This document shows, in pieces, positions 8,770-18,080 of a DNA stretch of 64,000 bases (position 1 is the first letter of the stretch; the number at the start of each line of letters is the position of its first letter). The position numbers and the translations under genes were made by a program. The DNA lies in contig JAFPUN010000021.1 in assembly GCA_017395365.1 (NCBI GenBank), forward strand, positions 1 through 64,000, written 5' to 3'. The stretch comes from Bacteroidales bacterium (GTDB lineage: Bacteria > Bacteroidota > Bacteroidia > Bacteroidales > F082). A model generated the notes under the pieces. The model was given only the letters and a program-made list of their open reading frames with translations, was not told the origin of the DNA and made no database searches.

Positions 8770-9912
8770 TCAGCATCCGATGGCGCGTGAGATCACCAAA
8801 CGGAGAATTTCGGAGGTGCCTTCACCGATTTGGAGGATTCTCTGGTCACGATAGAAGCGTTCCATGTCGAACTCCTTCAGCAGTCCGTGACCACCCATTA
8901 CTTGTACGGCATTGTCGCACACTTCGGCTGCCACTTCCGAGCAATAAAGCTTGGCCATGGCGGCTTCCTTGCCGAAGGGGCGGTGTTGGTCCTTGAGCCA
9001 GCAAGCATGGTAGAGCAGGTTACGCGCTGCTTCAATCTTCACGGCCATGTCCGCCAACTTGAAGCTGACAGCCTGAAACTTGCACACTGGCTTGCCAAAC
9101 TGCACACGCTTCTTTGAGTAGGCCAAAGCCATTTCATAGGCACCTTGCGCACAACCCAGGCCCATGGCGGCGATGGAGAGTCGGCCAGAGTCGAGGGTGG
9201 CGAGCATAATATGAGAACCTTCACCTGGCTTGCCAAGGATACAATCATCGGAAAGGCGGACATCATTGAAGACGAGTTTACCCGTGTTGGAGGCGCGCCA
9301 CATCATCTTGTCGTGCATGGGCGTTTGGGTGAAGCCTTCCTTTTTGTTCTCAACCAACAAGGCTGTGAACTCAGGTTTTCCGTCCTTCTCGCCCGACACG
9401 GCCTGCACCGTGGTGCCCAGGCTGATGGGCGTTGCGCTATTGGTGATGAAGATCTTGGAACCGTTGAGATGCCAGAAGGTGCCATCGTATTGGGCGGTGG
9501 TCTTTGTCCCTCGTGAGTCGCTGCCAGCATCCTCCTCGGTTAAACCGAAGCCCCAAAGACGGTCTTTACAGAGTTGAGGCAGGTATCTGCGTTTCTGTTC
9601 CTCGGTGCCATAATCCTTGATAGGCCCAATGCCTAAGGAGTTGTCGGCCGCGATAGTGGCGGCGGTGGAGCCGTCAACTCTTGCCAACTCCTCAACGGCG
9701 ATGATATAGCTCAAGTTGTCGAGACCTTGACCGCCATAGTCTTTCGGCACTGTCATGCCCAATAGGCCAAGTTCGGCCATTTTCAGTGTCAGGCCGACAT
9801 CAAAATGTTGGTCTTCATCATTCTCGCGGGCAACGGGTTTCACTTCCTGTTCGGCGAAGTCGCGCACACGCTGGCGGAGGGCTTCCTGATCGGTTGTTAG
9901 GTCGAAATTCAT
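8770..9912 (-). CDS. Acyl-CoA dehydrogenase
   Basis: 380 residues from the ATG at 9912. An upstream Met at 9948 would translate a dispersed repeat and is rejected. The protein shows the N-terminal helical domain, the central GFGLTEEDAGSDSRGTKT stretch typical of the flavin-contacting middle domain, and the C-terminal QIGEGTSEILR motif containing the catalytic-base Glu region. Length and motifs fit short/branched-chain acyl-CoA dehydrogenases that oxidise acyl-CoA to enoyl-CoA with FAD and pass electrons to ETF. It follows the biotin carboxylase/BCCP gene by 70 bp on the same strand, suggesting shared acyl-CoA (fatty or branched-chain) metabolism. Chain-length specificity cannot be read here. 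Confidence 0.9.
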   Translation of the reverse strand: MNFDLTTDQEALRQRVRDFAEQEVKPVARENDEDQHFDVGLTLKMAELGLLGMTVPKDYGGQGLDNLSYIIAVEELARVDGSTAATIAADNSLGIGPIKDYGTEEQKRRYLPQLCKDRLWGFGLTEEDAGSDSRGTKTTAQYDGTFWHLNGSKIFITNSATPISLGTTVQAVSGEKDGKPEFTALLVENKKEGFTQTPMHDKMMWRASNTGKLVFNDVRLSDDCILGKPGEGSHIMLATLDSGRLSIAAMGLGCAQGAYEMALAYSKKRVQFGKPVCKFQAVSFKLADMAVKIEAARNLLYHACWLKDQHRPFGKEAAMAKLYCSEVAAEVCDNAVQVMGGHGLLKEFDMERFYRDQRILQIGEGTSEILRLVISRAIGC

Positions 9913-9930
9913 GTTTGTATTTATTATGAA

Positions 9931-9979
9931 ACGCATGCGATGCGTCATTGTTATTCGGACGCATGCGATGCGTCCCTAC
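9931..9979. repeat. Two direct copies of a short palindromic repeat
   Basis: ACGCATGCGATGCGTC occurs at 9931-9946 and again at 9959-9974, exactly 28 bp apart. The second copy extends into a CCCTAC end like the GTAGAGACG family. The reverse-oriented sequence recurs at 31744-31759. Confidence 0.75.
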
Positions 9980-9982
9980 AAG

Positions 9983-11974
9983 TTATTCTAACTCGATTAA
10001 CTGCATTTTATTGTCTACCATCTGTCCTTCGGCAACAAGAATTTTCTTCACTCTTGCCTCGCCCGAGGCCACGATGTTGTTCTCCATCTTCATGGCTTCC
10101 ACCACCATCATAATCTGCCCTTCCTTCACCTCATCACCTTCCTTGACATTAATCTTCACTACCTTGCCTGGCATGGGTGACACAAGACGTGACTTGTCAT
10201 TGACCTGTTCCTTGCGGGCATAGTCGAGGGTATCATTGAGTTGGTCGGTGCGGTAACAGGTAAAATTGAGACCGTGGAAATTGACGATGGTCTTCTGTTC
10301 ATCATTAACGGAGCAATAGACCGTCTCGGTACGGCCATTGAGCATGACTTTCATCTGTTTGTTTTCGTAATGGATCATCTCCACCGCAAATGGCTTGTCT
10401 CCAATTATGCCACTTGCCTTACCTGCCTCGGCATTGTGGATGCTCACTGGCACATGGACACCCTCCACATCAACTGTTAACTGCATATGATAGCGCCAAT
10501 AGCCTATCTCTTCCCAAACGTTGTCGGGATGTTGTTCGATATGTTTCTTCGCAAAATCGAACATCAAGAACGCAGCTACGATGTCATTGACGCTTTGGAT
10601 GCTGCGACTCTCTTCCATGGCTTTCAGCAGTACCTCTTGGTGGGTAGCACAAAAAGAGGTGTCAATCTTGTTGTCAACGAAATCATCATTCTTTATCACT
10701 TCCCAAAGATATGCCTTATTCGTAGTGAGTCCCTGAATGATGAACTCCTTAAGAGCATGACGCGCTGTCTCAATGGCACTTTGACGGTCTTTGGCGTGAC
10801 AAGTCAGTTTGGCGACCATAGGGTCGTAAGCTTCAGAGATGAGGCAAGGACCATCAATGCTACTGTCGACGCGGGCACCACGCACCTGGGGCTCATGATA
10901 AGCCGTCACCTTGCCCGGCGTAGGCAGGAATCCATTGGCAGGGTCTTCGGCATAGATTCGTAGCTCTATGGCATGACCTTGCGGCTGTATCATGTCTTGT
11001 GTCCAGCCCATTTCCTTCCCTCGAGCGATGCGGATCTGTTCCTCCACAATGTCAATGCCTGTGCGCATCTCGGTGACAGGATGCTCCACCTGAATGCGGG
11101 TATTCATCTCCAAGAAAAAGAAGTTCATATTCTTGTCGACAAGGAACTCGACCGTTCCCGCGTTGTGGTATCCAATGGCTTGGCATAGCTTGACAGCAGT
11201 GTCGCAAATCTGTTGGCGTTTCTCCTCTGTCAATGTCGGCGAGGGTGACTCCTCAATAATCTTCTGATAACGCCGTTGAATGGTGCATTCACGCTCATGC
11301 AGATGAATCACATGACCGTGATGGTCGGCAAGCACTTGCACTTCAATATGGCGTGGGTTTTCAATGTATTGTTCGACAAAGACGGTACCATCGCCGAAGT
11401 ATTTTTCTGCCTCGCGAGAAGCACGTTGCAACTCGTCCCTAAGATCGGTTTTATCCCACACGATGTGCATACCCTTTCCTCCTCCACCGGCCGCTGCCTT
11501 AATCAATACAGGATAAGGCAATGTGTCTGCCATCTGAAGGATCTCTTCATGGCTTCCCATCGTGCCGAATGCGACGGGGATGCCGTGTTCGACAGCGGCC
11601 TTACGGGCTGCTATCTTATTGCCCATAAGCCGCATCGTTTCGGCATCGGGGCCAATGAAGATGAGATTGTTGGCTTGGCATGCTTTGGCCAGTTCTGGAC
11701 TCTCGGAGAGGAATCCATAGCCGGGATGTATAGCATCGACGCCAGCATCCAAGGCTGCGTCGATAATCTTGCAGACATTGAGATAGGTGTCTTTTAGCGT
11801 GCCATTGCCCAAGGGATAGGCTTCGTCGGCCATGCGTCGGTGAAGTGCGTTGGCGTCGTTGTCGGCAAAGACGGCCACAGAATCTATGTGTAGTTTCTTG
11901 AGGGTCTTGATGACGCGCACGGCAATCTCACCACGATTCGCTATCAGCACCTTATTGATTCTTCTTGTATTCAT
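9983..11974 (-). CDS. Biotin carboxylase/BCCP fusion (acyl-CoA carboxylase alpha subunit)
   Basis: 663 residues from the ATG at 11974. The upstream extension covers a terminator and a repeat, so it is rejected. The N-terminal biotin carboxylase domain starts NKVLIANRGEIAVRV and has the ATP-grasp Gly-rich loop AAGGGGKGM. The C-terminus is a biotinyl domain with EAMKMEN, the biotin-accepting Lys being about residue 629, 35 residues from the end. The layout matches alpha subunits of propionyl-, acetyl- or methylcrotonyl-CoA carboxylases: ATP-dependent carboxylation of biotin, then transfer by a separate carboxyltransferase. No carboxyltransferase is in this window. Paired with the downstream acyl-CoA dehydrogenase. 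Substrate not assignable. Confidence 0.9.
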   Translation of the reverse strand: MNTRRINKVLIANRGEIAVRVIKTLKKLHIDSVAVFADNDANALHRRMADEAYPLGNGTLKDTYLNVCKIIDAALDAGVDAIHPGYGFLSESPELAKACQANNLIFIGPDAETMRLMGNKIAARKAAVEHGIPVAFGTMGSHEEILQMADTLPYPVLIKAAAGGGGKGMHIVWDKTDLRDELQRASREAEKYFGDGTVFVEQYIENPRHIEVQVLADHHGHVIHLHERECTIQRRYQKIIEESPSPTLTEEKRQQICDTAVKLCQAIGYHNAGTVEFLVDKNMNFFFLEMNTRIQVEHPVTEMRTGIDIVEEQIRIARGKEMGWTQDMIQPQGHAIELRIYAEDPANGFLPTPGKVTAYHEPQVRGARVDSSIDGPCLISEAYDPMVAKLTCHAKDRQSAIETARHALKEFIIQGLTTNKAYLWEVIKNDDFVDNKIDTSFCATHQEVLLKAMEESRSIQSVNDIVAAFLMFDFAKKHIEQHPDNVWEEIGYWRYHMQLTVDVEGVHVPVSIHNAEAGKASGIIGDKPFAVEMIHYENKQMKVMLNGRTETVYCSVNDEQKTIVNFHGLNFTCYRTDQLNDTLDYARKEQVNDKSRLVSPMPGKVVKINVKEGDEVKEGQIMMVVEAMKMENNIVASGEARVKKILVAEGQMVDNKMQLIELE

Positions 11975-11992
11975 AGGGTCGTTATAATACCG

Positions 11993-12000
11993 CAAAAATA
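11993..12000 (-). promoter_or_regulatory. -7 box for biotin carboxylase gene
   Basis: TATTTTTG followed by CGGT on the minus strand, 19 bp before the chosen ATG. It supports that start. Confidence 0.6.
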
Positions 12001-12006
12001 CAAAAA

Positions 12007-12033
12007 GAAAGACAACCTTTGCAGATTGTCTTT
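12007..12033 (-). terminator. Terminator after T9SS beta-propeller gene
   Basis: GAAAGACAACC pairs with GATTGTCTTTC (one wobble) around a 5-nt loop. A T-rich run follows on the minus strand. Confidence 0.65.
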
Positions 12034-12051
12034 CCTTTTTTGCGATTGTCC

Positions 12052-12079
12052 ATAGAGACGTGCCATGGCGCGCCTCTAT
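12052..12079. repeat. 28-bp GTAGAGACG-family palindrome, intergenic
   Basis: Degenerate copy with ends ATAGAGACG and CGCCTCTAT and a GCCATGGC centre, located between the T9SS gene stop and its terminator. Confidence 0.7.
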
Positions 12080-12087
12080 AGAAGAAA

Positions 12088-14955
12088 TCAATAGACCAGG
12101 AACTTCACGCTGGCATTGTTGGCACCTTGGTTGAGGCGCAGGATGTAATTGCCAGTGCTCAGGTTTTCAGTGTTGAAGTTCACTTGGTGTTCGCCAGCAT
12201 TGAGGCGACCCATGTTCTGGTTCATCACCATGCGGCCAGTCATGTCGAACACTTGGTAGCTGACATTGGTGCTCTCTTCGACATTGAAGCTAATCGTAGC
12301 TTGGCTGGCAACCGGGTTAGGATACATGCTGACGGTGATGGCGTTGACTTCTTCGTTCTCGGGAACGTTCTCAAAGTCTTTCTTGTAGTTCTCGCAGCGG
12401 AACACACCTCTGCCGTAAGTAGCGGCATAGATGACGCCCGTGTTGTGAACACCAGGATAGTAGGTGTAGAACGTGCCTTCCTCAGTCACGTTGATGGTTT
12501 GTTCGTCCTCATGGAACAGCAGCTGTTGCTTGAGATCCAAGACAGGCACTTCGCCAAGAATTTGACTGTTGGCAGTCCATTCAGGATTCGATGAGCTGAT
12601 GCGCTTGGTTCTGTAGATGCCGCGCTCGGTACCGAGGATGACATCGCCAGTCTCCATTTCAATCAGCGAAGCGTAGACCGGCATGGCGGGCAGGTTGCCT
12701 TGTTTGGCAGTGAAGGTGGGTTCAGCAGCCGTGGCGTTAGTGGAATAGAACACATAGTTGGTGTTGCCATAGTTACCGAGGGTGACAACAACCTTGTTGG
12801 CATCTTGAGGATCGACGGCGACGGAGGTCACGCACTGGCCACTGACTTCAGGAAGGATAATCTCGGTGGTGGTGACAGCGAACGTCGAATCGGTGATGGT
12901 ACCAGAAGCTTGGTCGAGGACGGTCTTCAGGTTAGACACGCGGAAGAATCTTCCTTCCTTGGTACCAACGAACAGGTGGTCACCATCGGCTGAAACAGCC
13001 ATGCCGAGAGGCTCGCCAGCAAAACCAGCGTGGCTCTTGTCGGTCACTTTGTACCAATAGGTCTCCACAGCGAAATCAAGCGGAGTAAGAGTCATATAAA
13101 CAGCATCCTTGAAGCCCACGAACAACTTGGCGCTGATCGGGTCATGAACGAGGATGGAGTCACCTGCGTGCAGTGAGTGTTCAAGCGTGTAGTTGAAGGG
13201 GTATTTGTTATGGCTCATCACCTGGAGGACTTCGCCAGAATGCAGGGTATGTCCAGTTTCGTTATAACCCCACACTTCAACGGGATTCAGGTCATCGTTG
13301 TAGTTTTCAAGAAGGATGATGGGGGTGCGGAAGGACGAAGTGCTGAGGCTGATGCTCGAGCTAGAGGTGAAGTTGGTCGATACCCAGTCTTCGCCAGCAG
13401 TTTGCGTACGGGCCAAGCCGCCTGCCTTATAGGTCACGATGAAGGTATTGGGGTTGATGGTGGAAATGACGCTGGGGCCGCCGTGCGAGTCGTCATTGAA
13501 GAGGCCCATGTTGTTGCCATTGGGATTAATCCACACACCGGTATTGGTGCTCAAAGCATTCTCGTTACCTTCAATCTTCACAATGCCGTGATCGAGGCCA
13601 GAGGCGAGGACGCGAGTGACCTTGCCAGAAGGAGCCACGCTGAACATACGAGTGGTGACATAGTTTCTATTGCAGTTGGCAAATGAGAATCTGTCAGTGC
13701 CTTTATAGACACCGCCGTCGGTACCCACATAGCACTCGTTGGCGTTCTTGGGGTTGAAGACCATGGTGTGGAGACCGCAGTGCAGGTAGTCGTTGAAATA
13801 AACCATAGATTCTGCAGACAACTTGACGCAGATGTAATAACCATGTCCTGATTCGGGTTTCTGGAGTTGCCAGAGGTTGTAACCCAAAACGTAGACGATA
13901 CCCTCATTGTTGGGGTCGACAACAAGACCATGATTGTTAAGGCCGAAGCCTTCGAACACGTTGTGACCTTGGAGAGCGCTAATGGCGGGCAACACCACCG
14001 TCCAAGTCTCACCCTTGTTTTCAGAGACATAGATGCCAGTGTGGGCACCGCTAGCATCAATGCAAGCAGCATAGACAACATTGGGGTTGGAGGGAGCGAT
14101 ACCGACTTCGAGAAGACCAGCGGCAGCAGGCAGCAAAGTGTCAGCCGTCGCATTAGTGTCTTCGCTCGAGTGGCAAGTCAAGTGGTTGGCGTTTTTGCCA
14201 ATGTAAAGCATACCGTCGACAGAAGCAAAGATGGTTTTGTCGCTACCGACTTTCACCACATCAGCTCTGCCAGCGACGGCTTCGTGCCAAGTCTCACCTT
14301 TGTCGTTCGAATACTTCAGACCGTTATTGGTAGCAGCGAGGATAACATCACCAGCCACGGCGATGTCGTTGACATAGAGCCAATCGTCACCATCGGGGGT
14401 GACAACGGGAGTAAAGACATCGTTGACGAGCTTGTAAATGCCCGTGCCGACAAAGCTGTTATCGTAACCTTGCTGGCTCAAACCATTGTAAGTGGCAGCG
14501 CGGCCACCGTCGCCGGTACCCACATAAATGACACCGTCGGCATCCTGGGCCATGCAACTGACCATCAGGTTCATATCGCCCACTTGATGCCAAGTGACAC
14601 CAAAGTTGTACGACTTGTAGACACCGCCGCCCTTGGCGCCGATGTAAACTTCATTCGACTTGTTGTCGAAAACGACAGCTGTCGTTTGACCGCCCATATT
14701 GTCGGGGCCCATGCTAATCCAATACAACGGGTCATTGGCTGCATTTCTCATGGCAGGAGTTTGCATTGCCTTGAGCATGTCAGCAGGGTCGACCAATCCA
14801 GTGTGTTGGTTCGCGCGGAGGCTGCCCATAAAGGCTTCCGCGTTGTTGGTTTGCTTGCGAGGGACATAATGTCCACCTTGGTCAGCGATTGCCATCGTTT
14901 GACCTAAGACCATGATTACCAGAAGTAAACTGAAAGGTAAAAATCTCTTTTTCAT
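12088..14955 (-). CDS. T9SS-secreted beta-propeller (BNR/sortilin-like) protein
   Basis: 955 residues. A Sec signal peptide is followed by repeated S-x-D-x-G-x-T-W-like motifs (SYNFGVTWHQVG, SNDKGETWHEAV, SENKGETWTVVL) and many GTDGGVYKG-like turns, indicating one or two seven-bladed BNR or VPS10-type propellers over residues 60-850. The C-terminus is a type A sorting domain: YPNPVASQATISF, FDMTGRMV, and a final SVKFLVY. It is predicted to be exported by T9SS and attached to or released from the cell surface. No catalytic residues are recognised; it may bind or degrade a glycan or protein. It has its own promoter and terminator, so it is probably monocistronic. Confidence 0.85.
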   Translation of the reverse strand: MKKRFLPFSLLLVIMVLGQTMAIADQGGHYVPRKQTNNAEAFMGSLRANQHTGLVDPADMLKAMQTPAMRNAANDPLYWISMGPDNMGGQTTAVVFDNKSNEVYIGAKGGGVYKSYNFGVTWHQVGDMNLMVSCMAQDADGVIYVGTGDGGRAATYNGLSQQGYDNSFVGTGIYKLVNDVFTPVVTPDGDDWLYVNDIAVAGDVILAATNNGLKYSNDKGETWHEAVAGRADVVKVGSDKTIFASVDGMLYIGKNANHLTCHSSEDTNATADTLLPAAAGLLEVGIAPSNPNVVYAACIDASGAHTGIYVSENKGETWTVVLPAISALQGHNVFEGFGLNNHGLVVDPNNEGIVYVLGYNLWQLQKPESGHGYYICVKLSAESMVYFNDYLHCGLHTMVFNPKNANECYVGTDGGVYKGTDRFSFANCNRNYVTTRMFSVAPSGKVTRVLASGLDHGIVKIEGNENALSTNTGVWINPNGNNMGLFNDDSHGGPSVISTINPNTFIVTYKAGGLARTQTAGEDWVSTNFTSSSSISLSTSSFRTPIILLENYNDDLNPVEVWGYNETGHTLHSGEVLQVMSHNKYPFNYTLEHSLHAGDSILVHDPISAKLFVGFKDAVYMTLTPLDFAVETYWYKVTDKSHAGFAGEPLGMAVSADGDHLFVGTKEGRFFRVSNLKTVLDQASGTITDSTFAVTTTEIILPEVSGQCVTSVAVDPQDANKVVVTLGNYGNTNYVFYSTNATAAEPTFTAKQGNLPAMPVYASLIEMETGDVILGTERGIYRTKRISSSNPEWTANSQILGEVPVLDLKQQLLFHEDEQTINVTEEGTFYTYYPGVHNTGVIYAATYGRGVFRCENYKKDFENVPENEEVNAITVSMYPNPVASQATISFNVEESTNVSYQVFDMTGRMVMNQNMGRLNAGEHQVNFNTENLSTGNYILRLNQGANNASVKFLVY

Positions 14956-15023
14956 ATTGTGAAATTTTAATTAATTATCTTTTTATGCGAAATTTGACAA
15001 TTTTTCACTTTAAATATGGTCTG

Positions 15024-15031
15024 CAAATATA
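15024..15031 (-). promoter_or_regulatory. -7 box for T9SS propeller gene
   Basis: TATATTTG followed by CAGA on the minus strand, about 70 bp before the ATG. Confidence 0.55.
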
Positions 15032-15115
15032 GGACATTCTTTGTAAGAAAAAACATTTTTACGAAAAAAAATGAGTTTTTTTTCTCAAGATGTTCATTTT
15101 GAGGCGAAAAAAATA

Positions 15116-15877
15116 TCAAAAAATCCGCATTTCGGACACTTCAAGCCATCCTACGCTTCCATTGGCAATTCGGATTTGTGACCATTCACCCTGGGTGTCC
15201 ATCACCTCGACTTTAGTGCCTTCATGGAGCACAAAAAGGTCGACACTATTGACACTAGGAGAGCTTTTCACGGTCACAGTAGGCGTCATGACAATAGCTT
15301 GATCTTTGGTGTCGGCAATCTGTTTTAGTTGTAAAGAGAACACCACCGACAACGCAAAAACGACAAGGAAAATCAAGCCCATGAAGAAACCCAACTTGCG
15401 TAACCCCACCTTGCGAGCACGGAAGAAAAGGAAGAGCATGAGTAAAAGCAATGCGAAAGCAGCGATGGAGCACCAGGCCCATTGGTTGCCCGACAAGGTC
15501 GATCGCAAACTGCGCCACCATCTCACAAAGAATGACTGGGGCATAGGCTCAATCTTGTCGACAATAGCGGCATTTGCTATGGCCAGATTGACCTGAACGT
15601 CCTCGTCCGATGGGTCAAGTTTCAAGGCTTTCTCATAGCAGTAAATAGCCATAGGGTACTCGCGCAGCTTATAGTAGGCATTACCCATATTGTAATAGAC
15701 TGGTACCGACTCCATGCCCGCATTGAGAATCTTTTCATAGACAACGACTGCCGTATCGTAATTTCCTGAATTATAAGCAGTATTGGCCTGCTCAAACCAA
15801 GCATTTGTGTCGTCTTGGGCAAAACTCATACCCATAAAGGCAAATAGCCCTATTAATAATAAGGTGTATCTTTTCAT
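15116..15877 (-). CDS. batE: BatE: TPR and SH3-like protein of the bat operon
   Basis: 253 residues. A Sec signal peptide (ending MSFAQ) is followed by TPRs at about residues 25-100 (WFEQANTAYNSGNYDTAV, YYNMGNAYYKL, AIYCYEKALKLDPSDED), two transmembrane segments near 135-185, and a C-terminal bacterial SH3-like domain (VTVKSSPSVNSVDLF to the end). This is the BatE layout of the Bacteroidetes bat locus, whose products are thought to form an inner-membrane/periplasmic complex linked to stress tolerance; the precise role is unsettled. It is the last gene of the operon, 20 bp after batD. Confidence 0.85.
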   Translation of the reverse strand: MKRYTLLLIGLFAFMGMSFAQDDTNAWFEQANTAYNSGNYDTAVVVYEKILNAGMESVPVYYNMGNAYYKLREYPMAIYCYEKALKLDPSDEDVQVNLAIANAAIVDKIEPMPQSFFVRWWRSLRSTLSGNQWAWCSIAAFALLLLMLFLFFRARKVGLRKLGFFMGLIFLVVFALSVVFSLQLKQIADTKDQAIVMTPTVTVKSSPSVNSVDLFVLHEGTKVEVMDTQGEWSQIRIANGSVGWLEVSEMRIF

Positions 15878-15897
15878 GACATTGTTCCTTCCATTCG

Positions 15898-17778
15898 TTA
15901 TAAGACTTTTTCGGCCCTCGAAATCACATCGATGCCTTTCTGGTACAAATCATCCATCTTCTCTTCCGCACTGCCGGGAGCAAAGCGGGCGAACTCACAA
16001 CTATTGAGTGTGTCGACAAACTGTTGCGTCAGGTCTTCGGGGACATTTTTCTGGCGCATCGTCTCGCTCACCGTTTCCATCGAGAGTTTGGATCGTTCGA
16101 TGCCGGTCTTGTCGGCGATGTAACCCCAAAGGGCTTGCGACATCTCAACATAGAACTTCTCCTGGTCTTTGGCCTTCAGGTACTGAAGGGCTCTCTTCAG
16201 TCTGCCGCGGGCTACCTTGTCGGCTTTACGGTTGCGGTTGGCAGCAGTGTCTTGCGTCAGCTGTTCGCGTTTCTTCAGCACAAGAAGCATGATGATAAAG
16301 AACAACAATAGGGCCAGAAGTGCCACATAATAGGCTGCCGAGCCGAAGAACGTCGAATTTATGGGACGTAGCTTGGCATCGTCGCGTTTAATGTGGCGAA
16401 TGTCGCTACCGAGGTATTTGATGTCCTCCTGATTGGAAGTGTAGACACCGCCTCCTTGTTCAGAGTCTTTGCCTTTTTGCACATTGATGCTGTAGGCTTC
16501 AGATGTCAGAGCTTGATAAGTCCCCGTTGCAGGGTTGAAATAAGAGAACTCGGCGGCAGGAATATTGAAACTTCCAGCACGGCGCGGGATGACCAAATAC
16601 TCGGCCTTCTTCGTGCCGGTGAGACCTTGAGCGTTGTGGTCGACCAATGTGGTGATTTTGGGGTCATAAACCTCAAAATCAGGCGGGAGCACAGGCGAGG
16701 GCATCTGCAAGAGTTCGACATTGCCTTGTCCCGACACGGTATAGGCCAGCGTAAATGCGTCATTGGTACTTAATTCAGTCTTGTCAATCTCTGACTTGAA
16801 AGTGTAGTTGCCCACTGCACCAGCAAAAGAGTCGGGTTTGTCGGCCATGGGCAAATTCTTCACATCAATGGTGAGCGATGACGAAGTAAGCGTTTTCTGT
16901 ACGTTCTTGACATTGCGGTTGAAGAATGGGTCGTTGAAGAAGATATCGAAGGGGTCGTTGCTACGGCGGTTGCTCTCCGTCCTAATCTGGGCGATGCACT
17001 CAATCGACATGGGATCGAGGGAAAGGCTGCCGCTACGCTGGGGCACGATGACAATCTTATGAATCTCTGCCACGGTGTATTCGACGCCATTGATGTATTC
17101 ATTGGACTGACGTAAAGCGCCTCCGTTATTGTCAGAGATGTCCTTCGTCCAGAAACCAGCATAAGAAGGCATCTTCTCGACCGAGAGCGAAGAGACGGGT
17201 ACACGGGTATAAAGTTTGTAGGTCAGCACCACCTGCTCTCCGACATAAACCGATTTCTTGGAAGGGACGACTTTGAGGAAGAGATCCTTACCGCTGACTT
17301 CGGGATCACTGGTATTCTGTCGCGATTGGCCTTGTCCAGAGTCGCCACCCGAATAGCCTCCCCCACCGCCACTGCTGTTGCTACCATCGTCGGGCACCAC
17401 CTTGATCTCAAAAGGCTCGCTGGTAATCTTTTCGCCTTTCACAGTGAGCGAGGCTGAGCCAATACGAAAGGTCCCTTCCTGATAGGCCTGCAAGGCGTAG
17501 GTATATGAGTTGCGCACGGTACGCGTCACCCCCGAACTGGTCATCGAGATGCTAGAACTCGATGAGGTGAAGGGGCCTCCAACCACATTGAAGCCTTCAA
17601 ATGAAGGCGCCGTGAAGCTCTTGCCTTCGGCGTTGGCTTCGAACACCACTTGGAAACGCTCTCCCACCATGACCTGTTTTTTGGCATTGACGGTGAGCCT
17701 GGGGTCTTCGTCTTGGGCCCATAACGCCATGGGCATCAAACATGTAATGAATAATGCTAATTGAAATATTCTTTTCAT
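15898..17778 (-). CDS. batD: BatD: periplasmic beta-domain membrane protein
   Basis: 626 residues from the ATG at 17778, chosen because MKRIFQLALF begins a clean signal peptide ending LWAQ. The large extracytoplasmic part has repeated beta-sandwich domains (VGERFQVVFEANAEG, VGEQVVLTYKLYTRV, LSTNDAFTLAYTVSG) typical of BatD. A Gly/Ser-rich linker lies near residue 150. One transmembrane segment (YYVALLALLLFFIIML) near 470-490 precedes a cytoplasmic helical tail. It sits between batC and batE as in other Bacteroidetes. The 302-bp gap to batC upstream is filled by tandem repeats, which is unusual inside an operon. Confidence 0.9.
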   Translation of the reverse strand: MKRIFQLALFITCLMPMALWAQDEDPRLTVNAKKQVMVGERFQVVFEANAEGKSFTAPSFEGFNVVGGPFTSSSSSISMTSSGVTRTVRNSYTYALQAYQEGTFRIGSASLTVKGEKITSEPFEIKVVPDDGSNSSGGGGGYSGGDSGQGQSRQNTSDPEVSGKDLFLKVVPSKKSVYVGEQVVLTYKLYTRVPVSSLSVEKMPSYAGFWTKDISDNNGGALRQSNEYINGVEYTVAEIHKIVIVPQRSGSLSLDPMSIECIAQIRTESNRRSNDPFDIFFNDPFFNRNVKNVQKTLTSSSLTIDVKNLPMADKPDSFAGAVGNYTFKSEIDKTELSTNDAFTLAYTVSGQGNVELLQMPSPVLPPDFEVYDPKITTLVDHNAQGLTGTKKAEYLVIPRRAGSFNIPAAEFSYFNPATGTYQALTSEAYSINVQKGKDSEQGGGVYTSNQEDIKYLGSDIRHIKRDDAKLRPINSTFFGSAAYYVALLALLLFFIIMLLVLKKREQLTQDTAANRNRKADKVARGRLKRALQYLKAKDQEKFYVEMSQALWGYIADKTGIERSKLSMETVSETMRQKNVPEDLTQQFVDTLNSCEFARFAPGSAEEKMDDLYQKGIDVISRAEKVL

Positions 17779-17832
17779 TGATTCGCTGTTTTCACGATGC
17801 AAAAATAACAATTCTACATTTACAATCTAACG

Positions 17833-18070
17833 GCATGGGGTTCACACCCCTGTTGCCGCTTTTTTATTCGGCAGGGGTTTACACCCCCGTTGCCGCTTTT
17901 TTATTCGGCAGGGGTTTACACCCACGTTGCCGCTTTTTTTATTCGGCAGGGGTTTACACCCACGTTGCCGCTTTTTTTATTCGGCAGGGGTTTACACCCA
18001 CGTTGCCGCTTTTTTTATTCGGCAGGGGTTTACACCGCCTGCCTACAATCTGTCGCCCCTACGGGGCTAG
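17833..18070. repeat. Tandem 37/38-bp repeat array between batC and batD
   Basis: Five units (17833-17870, 17871-17907, 17908-17945, 17946-17983, 17984-18021) each run GCAGGGGTTTACACCC, then C/A-CGTTGCCGC, then a T run and ATTCG. A sixth unit at 18022 continues into GCCTGCC and the hairpin GCCCCTACGGGGC. The first unit is degenerate. It fills the 302-bp gap; no gene is present in it. A shorter relative lies at 23819-23911. Confidence 0.9.
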
Positions 18071-18080
18071 GGTTACATGA

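Noticed and set aside
17833..18021. CRISPR-like array of 37/38-bp units
   Set aside because: The units are adjacent with no unique spacers, have a homopolymer T run that varies in length, and no cas genes are nearby.
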